Source of the DNA: Chrysopilus asiliformis
Taxonomy: Eukaryota; Arthropoda; Insecta; Diptera; Rhagionidae
DNA length: 64,000 bases
Assembly: GCA_964034945.1 (NCBI GenBank)
Contig: OZ035961.1
Span: 43,738,184-43,802,183 of the forward strand
Direction of reading: 5' to 3'
A program made the translations under genes and the position numbers. Shown here piece after piece: positions 46,684-58,000 of this stretch; the first letter of the stretch is position 1; every line of letters starts with the position of its first letter. The notes beneath the pieces were generated by a model. That model was given only the letters and a program-made list of their open reading frames with translations, searched no databases and was not told the origin of the DNA.

Positions 46684-47083
46684 CACCCTTGTTCTGAGAT
46701 ACGGCGTTACGTTAGCAGAGAACAAATAATCTAGAGAATAAACTCTTAGAACAAATTTTTAGAGAAAATTTTTCCACTGTGAGATGAAGCAAGAGGATCC
46801 GATGTAACACGGAAAAAATTATCCATTCGATTCCTCCATCTCATTGAATAGATACGACGAAAATGATTAGAAAATGTTCTCTCTGCTTCGTGCTCCCTAG
46901 TCTAAAAGTAATTAACTTTTAGGCCGTAGCTAGTCAATGATAGGGACATTTTTCCCCCCTTCGAAAAGGAAATTTGTCAAAAATTTGTTCGGCAGAGTTT
47001 TTTCTATATATTCCGATCGCGTAGCGAATCGAATTGAATGCGTTACGTTTAGCTGCCTAACGCCGTATCTCAGAACAAGGGTG
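46684..47083. mobile_element. Second CACCC-type Harbinger-like element, with nested MITE
   Basis: The same CACCCTTGTTCTGAGATACG termini as 30353-31261, with AAT on both sides. Most of the interior (46716 to about 47025) is an inserted copy of the MITE that is complete at 62667-62974. Confidence 0.8.
46716..47025. mobile_element. 7-bp-target MITE, copy truncated at its right end
   Basis: Begins CAGAGAACAAATAATC and is about 90% identical, in opposite orientation internally, to 62667-62974. The right terminus is degraded at TTTTTTCTATATATTCC. Confidence 0.75.
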
Positions 47084-47214
47084 AATGTGGTGGTTCAAAA
47101 TTTAAGATGATCTCAGGACGACTCGAACTGTCCTAAAATTATAACAATGCTAACGATGCGGAAATGATTTGCTCACTCTGTTGGTTTGATTGAGGTAATT
47201 ATCGAAAGCGGCCA

Positions 47215-47306
47215 TAATAAAAATGCATATTTCGATGTAACGAATCTTCGATTTAAAGTACGTGCCAAACATTATATAGGTCGTTATACTGGACGTCCAC
47301 TGTACT
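47215..47306. mobile_element. Tigger-like right terminus fragment
   Basis: TCGTTATACTGGACGTCCACTG followed by TA matches the right end of the element at 6929-8601. The left part is not recognisable. Confidence 0.55.
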
Positions 47307-47799
47307 TAGTAGTAAAATTTACTATTTTGCAGTTAAGTTGACTATTTAGGTAATTGAAATACACTAAATATAATGTAATTAAAACTTTTAATTTAAGATT
47401 AGTAATAATCACGATTTTAGGTCATAAAATCGTTAGATTTACTATTTTTTCCTTGCGTATGCCAACGATCTTTTTGAAACTTTAGATAGAATCACACAAA
47501 ATATCTTTGCAGCTTTTTATTCCTTATTTGTAATTTATGTCTATATGAGACTGACCATAAAATACGTTACAGTTTTATGGATATATTGTAGTGTAACGGC
47601 AATATATTGCATACAAGATATCTCAAAAACACAAGTCGACGGAAGGGAGTGTCTAAAAGGGCGAAAATTAAGATGACGTATTTTATGGTCAGCACTATAA
47701 AACAATTAATTAAATACATAAGAAAAGCTACAATTACCAGGGGTCCATCGTCAAATACTCTATATGATGACAGAGAAAATGTTTATTTAAAAAATCCAT

Positions 47800-48510
47800 T
47801 CGTATAGGAGAGGGGGATAGGAGTGATACGATTGGTTTTTTATGAATAATTAAGTTATGTAAAACCACATTCTAAACAGATTTTACCTTAATAAATTTTT
47901 CAATACGCGTCACCGTTTTCGAACAATTATAAAAAAAGTATTCTATTTGTATGGGCCAGGGGGAAAGGAATGGTCCAACTGGATTTAGATGTATGTATAA
48001 GTTATGTAAAATCATATTATAAACACATTTCGTCTTTATAAATTTTTCGATACCATGCACAGTTTTCGAGAAAACATGAAAAAAGTGTTCCATTTCTATA
48101 GGATAGGGGTAAGTAGTGGTCCGATTGGATTTTGATGTATGTATGACTTTTGTAAAATCCCATTCTAAACCCATTTTATCTTAATAACTTTTTCAATACG
48201 ACTCACCGTTTTCCAGAAAATGGCAAAAAACTATTTCGTTTGTATGGTGGAGAGGGAAGGAGTTATTCAATTTTGACCGTTCAAGAACTTAGCCGAGCCA
48301 TTTACGAGAAACGTAACTATACAAAATTTCAAGTCTCTAACTCAATCTTTTCGAAAGTTATGGGGTTCACGGACGGACAGACAGTCGGACGGACATGCGG
48401 AATTAAAATCTTTTGTCATCCCTAATACTCTGGTGTAGTTCATTTTTATGTCCGATGACTGGTTTGATGCGTTACAAACGGTATACTAAATCTAATATAC
48501 TCCTATATGT
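47800..48510 (+). repeat. Repeat family B with three tandem units of about 147 bp
   Basis: Three units beginning near 47810, 47950 and 48100 share TTATGTAAAA-CATTCTAAAC and TTTTTCAATACG-CACCGTTTTC, and end in a purine-rich GGGG..AGG block. They lead into the unique 3' part with GACGGACAGACAGTCGG and GTTACAAACGGTATAC. Confidence 0.72.
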
Positions 48511-50458
48511 ATAAACATGGAGAATCGGATTTTGGTGATTTTTGTCTTTCACAAAAACTGTAGAGTTGAATAAAGAGTCGAAAATTTCCACATGAATAGT
48601 TTTGTGGGAATTTGGGAGAGTTTACAAATACATTTCAAACATTTTATTTACTTTATTTAAGTGGTTTAATGTTTAAAATATAATATTATGCGAGTTTACA
48701 TAAATACCAATTTAAAAAGTATTAAAATAACTGAATTTCCACAATGAAATCTTTGTTTCCTGTAAATTATTTTTTTAGTTACAATAGGAAAATCAACATT
48801 CATATTAGTTAGTTGTTATTTATAATGATGTATGATTTAGTTATTATATGAAATCAATCGTAAAATCACTGATTGTTTAACGATCATGGTCAAAGCTCAA
48901 ATTTTCGTTATCATTTTTTTTTTAAATTTTACATTGGTAATGATATAATGGAAAACAGGTACATTTTTTAAGTCCTTGATGTTTCCTTATCATTTCACAA
49001 ATATCTACACTTATTTTTTTGTTTTTAAATACTTTATTCACATAAATATCTGTTCCATATAATTTTAAATGTTTCTTTTTTTTATAAAAGTGTTTATTAA
49101 TATGATTCAGATTTTGAGTATCTTAAACATGTTAAAAGCGTCTCATTTTTTTTTCATATTATTTACGTAAGTTTAGGTTTTACTTACTTTTTGTTTACCT
49201 TGGTTTGAAATATATTGCAATACTAAAACTTTGTGCCAATTACTCACAAACCAAAAAGATTCAATTCTTTTTAAAATTTGTGCAAATTTACCTGAAATAC
49301 TTTTTTTTTTTGCATGAATTGAATAAAAAAGAAAATTATCCGTGTTGGCGATTTTTTAGACAATATTTAATTTCAGTTTTATATCTAAGATTATTTTTTG
49401 CTTTTTATAATGGCAGAATATGTTTTGTACTTTGATTTTTTCACATTTTCGAGAGGGTTTAGGATTTGTAAAGTTTCTAACATGGGAAAACCACTTATTT
49501 TGGAATATTAAAAAAAACATCAAAATAAAAATCTAACTAAGGTGATCTAAAAAAAAGCCTCCAAACAAAAATGAATGACAAAATGGTTTGTAGATTACTT
49601 ATCTTTTAAATTTTACATTTGAGCCGTTGTTTGCAAAAGTGGTCTAAGTCAGTAAAATGTTTAATAGAAATAACTACAACACTTTGACAAATGATAACTA
49701 GTTTGACAGCTATTCCTGTAGAAAGGTCTATCAACCCAAAAAAAACACCCAGTATTTAATGAGTGTTTGAGCATGAAAAAGGCCCAAACTCGGAAACATA
49801 TTAATTGTGGTTTAAATGATAAAAAAGGCCTTTTTGAGTTTTTTAAATGATCTCCCATTGTTTATTGTAATAGCTATAAACATTTTCTGTGATTTTAGTT
49901 TTATTGTGCATTTTCTAAGACTTTTTAAGGTGCCAATTTTGTCCCATTTTTCCCTATTTCTTGACTAAGAAATGCTGGAAATAATTTAGAAATTACGACA
50001 AAGAAAACGTGGTTGTTTACGAAAACATAGCGAACTGAATTAAAACATTTTTTTTAAATCGTTTGTCATTTTTTGCATATCATAAGTTACTCCGGTATTC
50101 TATAGAAAAATCTCCAACTTTTATTTATTCTGTGATATGCACAGATTCAATTCCGCTAACAGCCTCGGTTTCATTCTGTTCAACTACCAAGCGAGCACTG
50201 TATATCACTTTTTCATACAACGGCTCATATCATAATAACGTTGAAATCATTATTTCTGAAAAAAAACTTCACATCAGGGCCAACAGAAACAATAATTTTT
50301 TAAATGGCTTACCTTATTCCTTTGAGAAAAGCATATTTTTCAACATTCTTCTTCATAGGCGATTTCGAACACTTAATATTTTGAAATTGTATACTTTACC
50401 TCCCTACCAACACCCTCAAATGTCTCGTTTATATTGAAGATTCATAGACATTTTACAA
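48511..50458. other. No gene seen
   Basis: AT-rich DNA. A 124-codon frame at 50063-50437 lacks recognisable domains. The promoter of the next plus-strand gene should lie near its right end. Confidence 0.35.
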
Positions 50459-52638
50459 ATGAAAAACGTAAAACCTGCTTCCAGGCAGAGATATGAAATA
50501 GAGCCGGAACTGGAACCCCTACTAATATTTGGAACCGATATCGAGATAAATGGGCACGCTAGTTTAACCCTTTGTCGACAGTTGGTACTTTTAAGTACCA
50601 CCAACTTTAAATCCTTATATTTTTTGCTTGTCCAATAGTATCAACATTATATATACTTCTATATACCACAGGCGTAAATACTGCCCCTCCATAAAATTAG
50701 TTCATGTATTTTTTTTAAATGCTTTCTGGAACCATTTTCAACGAAAAAAGGCATGGTTATTGATTTATTGTTGTTCATTTCCTGGTCAACAAAGGTTAAG
50801 AGTCGTAGTCGGAGAAAAGTTGTCGACTCCAACTCCGCACCGAAGTGCTCTTCTTTATGAAAAAGTTCAGGTTGGATTTGTCAAATTTAGAACAGCTGAT
50901 TACCAAAGTTGAAAATCAAGTAAACTTTATTACGGCATTAAGGAACGCGATTTGGTTAACTTTGAAATTTGCCAACTGAAACTTTTTACACTCACTGTAT
51001 TTACTCAACACACACAAAAGCCCAAGATTTAAATAAAAAAGCATTCATTTTGATTGACAGCGCTGTTAACCCATTCGGTATTTTGATGCCATTTGATGCC
51101 ATGCTGAAAAATTTGAATTGTCTTATTATTTACTAGCTTGCATGCTCGTCGTTGCCGGGTTAAGTTTCTTAAAATTTTTTTTTTGATGGTCTATGTTGGA
51201 GCTAAACTTCAGGCCAATCGGCTCGGTAGTTTCCCCGCGAAAGGGTAACATAGCGCAAAAACTAAGTTTCGAAATCACTTTATCCCCTCCCCTTACTCTC
51301 CCCACCACTCGCGCTACTTTTCCGTATGCCTATGTTGGAACCAGAACTACCACAGACACTCATGCCAAATTTCAAGTCAATCGGTTCAGTCGTTTTTGCG
51401 TGAAAGATAAAAAAATAAAAAAAACAAACAGACAGACAGACAGACACCAACCCGTTTTTATATATTAGCACGGAACAACTATTATATAGAATGGAAAGTA
51501 AGGCCTTTCCTCATTAACTTCCACTAGAGTAAGCACTACACTATAGAAATCGGGTTTTTTATCTCACTTCTCCTTTCTGCTGTCATACACTCGACAAAAA
51601 AAAATCAAATAGAATTCCCTTTTACAATACATACAGAAAAGTGCTGGCACTTTTGTTTACATTTTGCATGACATTTCATTGCAACATTGATTCATTTCAT
51701 TGCAACGATTGATTTTGATGGATAATCACATTTTAGCATGTTAACATTGCATAATTTCACATGAAAATGAATAAATCACAAATTCACCACTATTTAGTGA
51801 AGGAATGTTCCGCTAATTCCATTAAAAACCCAAACGAAAGATCGACAGAATTGCACATGAACGGGCCTTAAAACAATTGAAAACTAAAACTAAATTAAAT
51901 TTAACACCTTTCAACACATTAGAACATCGCTAATATTTAATGGAAATATCAAATTCTCCATAAAACATTTCCATTATCCGATTTTGTTTTGATTTGTTTT
52001 CATTTCAAGTGACACATGAGAATCCATATTGCCACACACCACCAAATCGCTCAGTGTTCATGTACACTGTCATGTAACAGCTATAGAAATCCTCGGATGT
52101 ACGCTTCCAACACAAAAAATTTTGTTAGAGCTTTCCATTCTATAATAGTAATTGTTCTGTGATATTAGTATGATTTATTTTCAACACTCTATTCTCATTC
52201 AGTGCACCTTTAAGTGCATTTGTGACCCAATTTTGATTTTTTGAGTAAAAAGCTGGACTACAGTGGACGTATTTGTAAAAAATTAAATATTTTAATTTTT
52301 TTTTTAAATGAATACCAATAGCTTAAACATCATTAATTTGTATAGAGAGAATCTTTAACCCCCATAGAAAAACATAACAAAAGCTATAATTGCCAATCTG
52401 GCAATCATTGGAGACCCGTATGGTGATATTGTTATCAAAATTCGAACAGTTGTACCAAAATTCCACTTTGAAGTCAAACTTTCCAAAAAGATGTTTTAAA
52501 ATTCATTCCAATCGGATTTTGATGTATGGGAGTTTTATGTAGAATCATATCCTAAATAACTTTTGTTCTTGGACTTTTTTGATAAGATGCTCCGTTTTTG
52601 AGATATTCGCAAAAAACGTTTTCGTTCGTATGGGGGGT

Positions 52639-52684
<46 letters not shown>

Positions 52685-53541
52685 TGGTCCATTTTTGCCC
52701 ATTAACGAACTTAGCCTCGCATTTTACGAAAAACGGATCCACGCAAAATTTCAAGTCTCTAGCTCAATCCGTGCGCCCGCAATCCGCGCCACAGACAGAC
52801 GGACAGACGGACGGACAGACAGACGGACAGACAGACGGACGGACATGCAAAATTCAATTTTTTTTATCATTCTAAACACACTGGTGTAATTCATTTTTTT
52901 GTGCGATGACGGGATCTTGGCGTTACAAACGGTAAGGCGAAGTTAGTATACCCTTTGGTTTCACCATACGGGTATAAAAACATGTACCGAACGGGTTAAC
53001 TTTACTCGCGTTCCTAGATGACGAGTAAGAGCCTGTTCACATTGGTTGAAATAGTCCGCCTAATTCTGACAGAAACTTGCAACATTTAGGCAAGCTGAGG
53101 AAGTGGCACTGAGCCCCCTGAGTCGTGAAACTTAACTCTGTGCAATTCTGCTTTTGAGCAAAGTTAACTTTGACAGCTGCAACTCGTCATTTAGGAACGC
53201 GAGTAAAGTTAACCACGGTAAACCACAAGCATTTAGGAACGATTTTCTAATAAAGGAACGCAGTCCCGGTTATTTTACCTTCATTTGTCACTCTCTAGTT
53301 TGTTGTCCTTCTAGTTTAGGTCTAACCACAATGTTTTGCGACCAAAAACAACGATTGATTTGGGGTTTGACGTGATTTGATAAATATTTTGCAGAAAGAA
53401 TCGAAGTGGGAGCTAGACCTTTTAGACTTTCAAGAATTGCAGTCGGATATTCTAAAATTTCAAGAGTCGAAGGTTGAGCTACCGCCTCCAGAGCCCTGGT
53501 TTTTACGTTATTGTGCTTATACTAACATAATAGGTTTTTAA
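50459..53541 (+). CDS. Probable two-exon gene for a 90-residue protein, function unknown
   Basis: Exon 1 (50459-50584, 42 codons) reads MKNVKPASRQRYEIEPELEP then FGTDIEINGHASLTLCRQL, ending at GTACTT in phase 0. Exon 2 (53395-53541), after acceptor ATTTTGCAG, reads KESKWELDLLDFQELQSDIL and then PPPEPWFLRYCAYTNIIGF-stop, also phase 0. Both have protein-like, charged, amphipathic sequence unlike the surrounding AT-rich DNA. The 2.8-kb intron is filled with a family D fragment, a CTAGC-type repeat, a MITE and a family A repeat. I do not recognise the family. Its stop lies 1.5 kb from that of twin, on converging strands. Confidence 0.55.
51134..51468 (+). repeat. Insect dispersed repeat of the CTAGC...CCGGG...(ACAG)n...TATATTAG type
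   Basis: Begins CTAGCTTGCATGCTCGTCG, passes CAAATTTCAAGTCAATCGGT and a GACAGACAGACAGAC tract and ends TTTTTATATATTAG. Repeats of this plan are common in insects. The 3' part recurs in diverged form at 60060-60480 and 61200-61390. Confidence 0.6.
51469..52161. mobile_element. 693-bp MITE with 7-bp target duplication
   Basis: Inverted ends CACGGAACAACTATTATA.. / ..ATTGTTCTGTG with an exact 7-bp duplication ATATTAG (51462-51468 and 52162-52168). The termini resemble those of 62667-62974. There is no coding content. Confidence 0.82.
52371..52980 (+). repeat. Dispersed repeat family A, copy 6 (full length, 610 bp)
   Basis: Runs from AACATAACAAAAGCTATAAT to CACCATACGGGTATAAAAA, with a 42-base poly-C run (52640-52681) preceded by GGGGGGTA. 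It is the best reference copy of the family in the window. Confidence 0.9.
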
Positions 53542-55060
53542 AAAAATTAAAAAATGGCGCATAAGTCAGCCGAGTTATGAATCTAAATGGATTAAAAACT
53601 ACACACAACAGTGCCGCACTCTTATTTTGTAATACTACATGGTCAAGCGAAATTGGGCCACCCTAAAAACAATTTTCTTTTACGCTGCAGATCCTCTCCA
53701 AAAATGAAAAATAAGAAACTTAAAAATGCATTTCAATTTTCAAATTATTTTAACTTATATTTAATTAAAAATATTTTGTCATTGTCTCATAATAAAATGT
53801 TGCGTTAAAAAAAATGTTGAGTTGAATTAAATAAGAAGTTTTCCCAGGATTTTACAATACTATGAAAATTTGACAAATGTTTTAACTTTAAAGGGTTTTT
53901 TTTCTATATGATTATCTCGTCATTTACAAATTATGTTTGTTTTCTTATATAGATTTTTAAACTTAAAATTACACATATTTACTTCTCTAAATGATGTCAA
54001 GTTAAGAAAAACAAAAAAAAAGTTCTCTATGATTAACTAAGTAACGAAAATATAGTTAGATATTAATGTAAAATGATTAGTTTTTGTTTCGAATTTAAGA
54101 ATGAAATCTTAATATAAGCGCAACTAAATTTGATATGCAATAAAATAAAAAAAAACAATGGATTTTTCTACTTTTTTGTAAAAAAAAAAATATGAATTCC
54201 GCTATGAAAATGAATTAGAAATAATAAATTTTCTTTTAAAGACTTTTCTATTTTTGTTAAACTTTATTAGGCCCTATTCCAGAATCCGATACGAATGGTT
54301 CGGATCGTAAACTCAATGTTGTTGTTGGTATAAAACACTAACAACAACATTGAGTTTACGATCCGAATCATTCGTATCGGATTCTGTGATAAGGCCTATT
54401 ATCTTTGTTATATGTTGATTTTGACTTGATAGAAAAATTAATGAAAAAAACGAAGATAAGTTTTTTTTTTTAATTAATTTTGATTTTTACAGTTAAATCA
54501 TTTTTATTTATTCATTCTTTGTTGGGTTTATTTTTTCCTACTATATTTGTTTGCTGTATAAAATTGTTGTTTGTTGTTACTGTTTCCTTAAATCTTCCTA
54601 TTATATGTGTTTGTTTTTAATGAAATATTTACTAAAAACTAAAACTATTTAAAGTTTTTATTGTTAGATTGGTTTTTTTTAAATAATTTTTTCTTGAATT
54701 TGTCGATGGCTTAGAGGTTTTATTGTTGTTATTTTTTGGGCGCTTAGTTTTTTCGGTTTTTTTTTTGTAATATTTTTTTTTATTATTTAATATTTTTTTA
54801 AAAATATAGACTCCCGCTAATCATGCATCGTAGATTTGTAATTTTGAATAAATGAAATTATGAGTGTTGGTAATGTTGGGGTTTTTTTTATTTTTGTGAA
54901 TTTGCTAATTTTTTTTTTTTTAATTTTTTCAAAATGATTAACGAATTTTATCTGCCAAATATTTAAAATTTTGTGTATTTTGTTTTCGTTTTTTTTTCTT
55001 TTCTTTGTTTTTATTTAATTTAAATTTACATAAAAATATTGTTACCTAGAGTTTTTAATG
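53542..55060. other. Convergent 3' region between the 90-aa gene and twin
   Basis: T-rich on the plus strand (A-rich for twin), consistent with a long twin 3' UTR. TTTATT (AATAAA on the minus strand) is frequent, so the cleavage site cannot be chosen. It contains the foldback MITE at 54269-54396. Confidence 0.45.
54269..54396. mobile_element. Foldback MITE, copy 2
   Basis: AGGCCCTATTCCAGAATCCG.. with the same GTTGTTGTTGGTATAAAACAC loop as 35361-35491. The arms are inverted with few mismatches. It lies in the presumed twin 3' UTR. Confidence 0.88.
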
Positions 55061-58000
55061 CTACCGTCGACTAATTAGACCATTCGGTGGCTGAGCACTG
55101 GCCGTGTGCATCAGTTCGAGTTCCACTAGTAGTGGGAAATGATCGGATGGTATATGAGGATGTGGACATCCGACGACTTTGTTCTCTCTTAGCCATTCAT
55201 TTGATATTGGTCCAAGTAGACCGAGTGGTACCATTCCAGTTTTCGTATAGAATATATAATCGATAATGCCTTTAAAATCGAAAGTGTAATTTGTGTATGG
55301 CATTATATCTTCACTATAGGCTGATGCTAATTTAAAGGAATGAGTAAATTCATTTTGTGTTTCACTTGATAAGAGACGCTGCAGGCACGATTTGTAGCCA
55401 AGTTCCTTGAAATCTTGATGGTCCATTGATACACGTCCGGAACTTAAGAATTCGATAACACCAGAATCCGGCAATGAATTGAAATCACCGCATAACAGCA
55501 ATTGGACACAATTTGAATCAAATTTATGACCTGGACGAAAACTATGGCTTGCCTCATCTAAAATACTCTTCAGTTCGTTGCCTAACATCATTGTTTGAAT
55601 TAATTTAACATCACAGAACTCTGGATCCCAGTGAATATGCGCTGTACAAACTAGAATTGGTTGTGCAATTTGTGTTACTTCGGGTATCATTGGCTCCCAG
55701 GCAGTCTCCTTAACCTTTAGCAGGGCCGCTAAACCGATGTTGTCTTTTGGCATGACACGATTTAACATATTATCTGAACCTTCAGCGTTCGCCATTGCCA
55801 ATTGGTTGAATTCCACTAAATGTTCTTTAATTAATGAAAACCTGCAAAACGAGATGTAAGACATGAATTAATACTAAGAAATCAAAGTATAAATCTGATG
55901 TTAAGAGACGTATCAAGTGCAAATTTCAGAAAAATTACGAAAAATCCTGTAATTTAAGAAACCAGTACACCGATTCTAAGCATAATCGAAACTTTTCGCC
56001 AGTGGAATATCGAAAAGAGGGATTTTTTTTTAAGTTAGGAAATTTTCTTGAAGATCCACAGCGATTACTTACCCGATGTGAATTTTATAAGTTGCAAGTG
56101 TAAAAAGTAACCCAAAAATTCTCAATTTGACAGCCGCAAATGCGAGTGAAGTTTTAATCATATATACTCGAATTATACTCAAGAATATAGGTCTTGTAGA
56201 TTGGTGTGAAATATTGTGTGAAAGCGCGTTGATTGGTGTGAAATATTTTTCGCAGCGTCCAGGAAAGCCTAGGCGCTGCGATGTTTCCTTTGCAATTTTA
56301 AACATAACAAAAGCTATAATTGCCAATCTGGCAATTATTGAAAACCCGTATGGTGATTTAAGTGAACAGCGAACAGTTGTATCAAAATTCCACTGTGAAG
56401 TCAAACTTTTAAAAAAGATTTTTTTAAGTTTATTCCAATCGGATTTTGATGTATGGGAGTTTTATGTAGAATCATATCCTAAATAACTTTTATTCTTGGA
56501 CTTTTTTGATAAGATGCACCGTTTTCGAGATATTCGCAAAAAACTTTTTCGTTCGTATGGCGTGTACCCCCTACCCTATAATGGTCCATTTTTGCCCATG
56601 AACGAACTTATCCTCGCATTTTACGAAAAACGAATCTGCGTCAAATTTCAAGTCTCTAGCTCAATCCGTGCGCCCGCAAGCCGCGCCACAGTCGGACGGA
56701 CGGACGGACATGCTAAATTCAACTTTTCTTATCATTCTAAATACACTGGTGTAATCAGGCCCGTATATAAGGCGATTGGAGCGATTGGGCCCAATCGGGC
56801 CCCGCACTTGAAGGGCCCCGCATCACCACCAAAATTAAAGAGTTTTTTTTTTCGAAATTTAAAGCAAATTGCTTTTGACGATAAAGAATAAATTATAAAT
56901 TTCTCTAACAGATTCTAGGTTCACAGAAAATGATGCACCAATAGCGAAGGGAGTTGATATAGATGGAAAAATGTTGGTTGAAGAAATGGAAGCTTTAAAA
57001 TTTATCCTTCCATCAGAATTTTTTGAAAATCCATTTAAAATGTTCAAATTTTTATCGGAAAATGACTGAACAACGGCATTTCCAAACTTGTTTATTGATG
57101 TTGGAATATATTTAACAATTCCAGTGAGCTTTGCTTCTGGAGAGAGATCATAAACTCAACTTTTTTTTATCATTCTAAACACACTGGTGTAATTCATTTT
57201 TGTGTGTGATGACGGGATCTTGGCGTTACAAACGGTAAGGCAAAGAACGATGCACGAAAATGCCCCTTGACTAACTTTTGGGTTTCACTTTCGTAGTACA
57301 TCCATTGGAAAGGTAATTTGCTCTAGTTTCATGGACATAAGCTCTTTTTTGGCGGGGAACTGTAGGGGGATGGTCAGCTGCCATCTTAGGGGTACTGATT
57401 TTTTCATGCATTTTTCGACGATTTTTATGCCCCCGGGCTAACTTTTGAACCAGTTCGGGTTTCACTTTCGTAGTACATCCATTGGAAAGGTAATTTGCTC
57501 TAGTTTCATGGACATAAGCTCTTTTTTGGCGGGGAACTGCAGGGGGATGGTCAGCTACCATCTTAGTCGCAATGTTTTTTTCCATTTTCCATGAAAAATC
57601 TTTGCGACTAAGAGGGCAGCTGACCATCCCCCTGCAGTTCCCCGTCAAAAAAGAGCTGATATCCATGAAACTAGAGCGAATCACCTTTCCAATGGAGGTA
57701 CCACGAAAGTGAAACCTCAACTGGTTCAAAAGTTAGCCCGGGGGCATAAAAATCGTCGAATCCTGCATGGTTCTTTAATATACTCTTTGGTTTCACCACA
57801 CGGGTATAAAAATATGATTGTTTCTCGTTTATTTCGATTCCTTGCATTCTGATGTTTTTAGAGTCATTAATAGACTCACTCATAAATTTGACCGTTTCGG
57901 GGGATTTTTCACATTTCATCGACAACAGCATTGATTGAGTTTTAGATGCATTAAATTCCACACGGTTGATTCTACCCCAAGCCAGAATTGTGTTTAAATT

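Larger units (their letters stand above)
56301..57812 (+). repeat. Dispersed repeat family A, copy 7, with two insertions
   Basis: Starts AACATAACAAAAGCTATAAT and ends CACACGGGTATAAAAA. The consensus is interrupted at 56757 by a hAT-like coding fragment and at 57246 by a foldback element. CATTCTAAACACACTGGTG appears on both sides of the first interruption, so two copies may have recombined. The repeat's right end abuts a LINE fragment. Confidence 0.82.

Noticed and set aside
53315..53371. An extra exon of the 90-aa gene reading VLRPKTTIDLGFD
   Set aside because: It would leave an intron of only 23 bp before the next exon, too short to splice; direct joining of 50584 to 53395 fits phase.
57271..57729. 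152-codon frame with an internal repeat
   Set aside because: It reads the same foldback arm twice; no independent protein feature.
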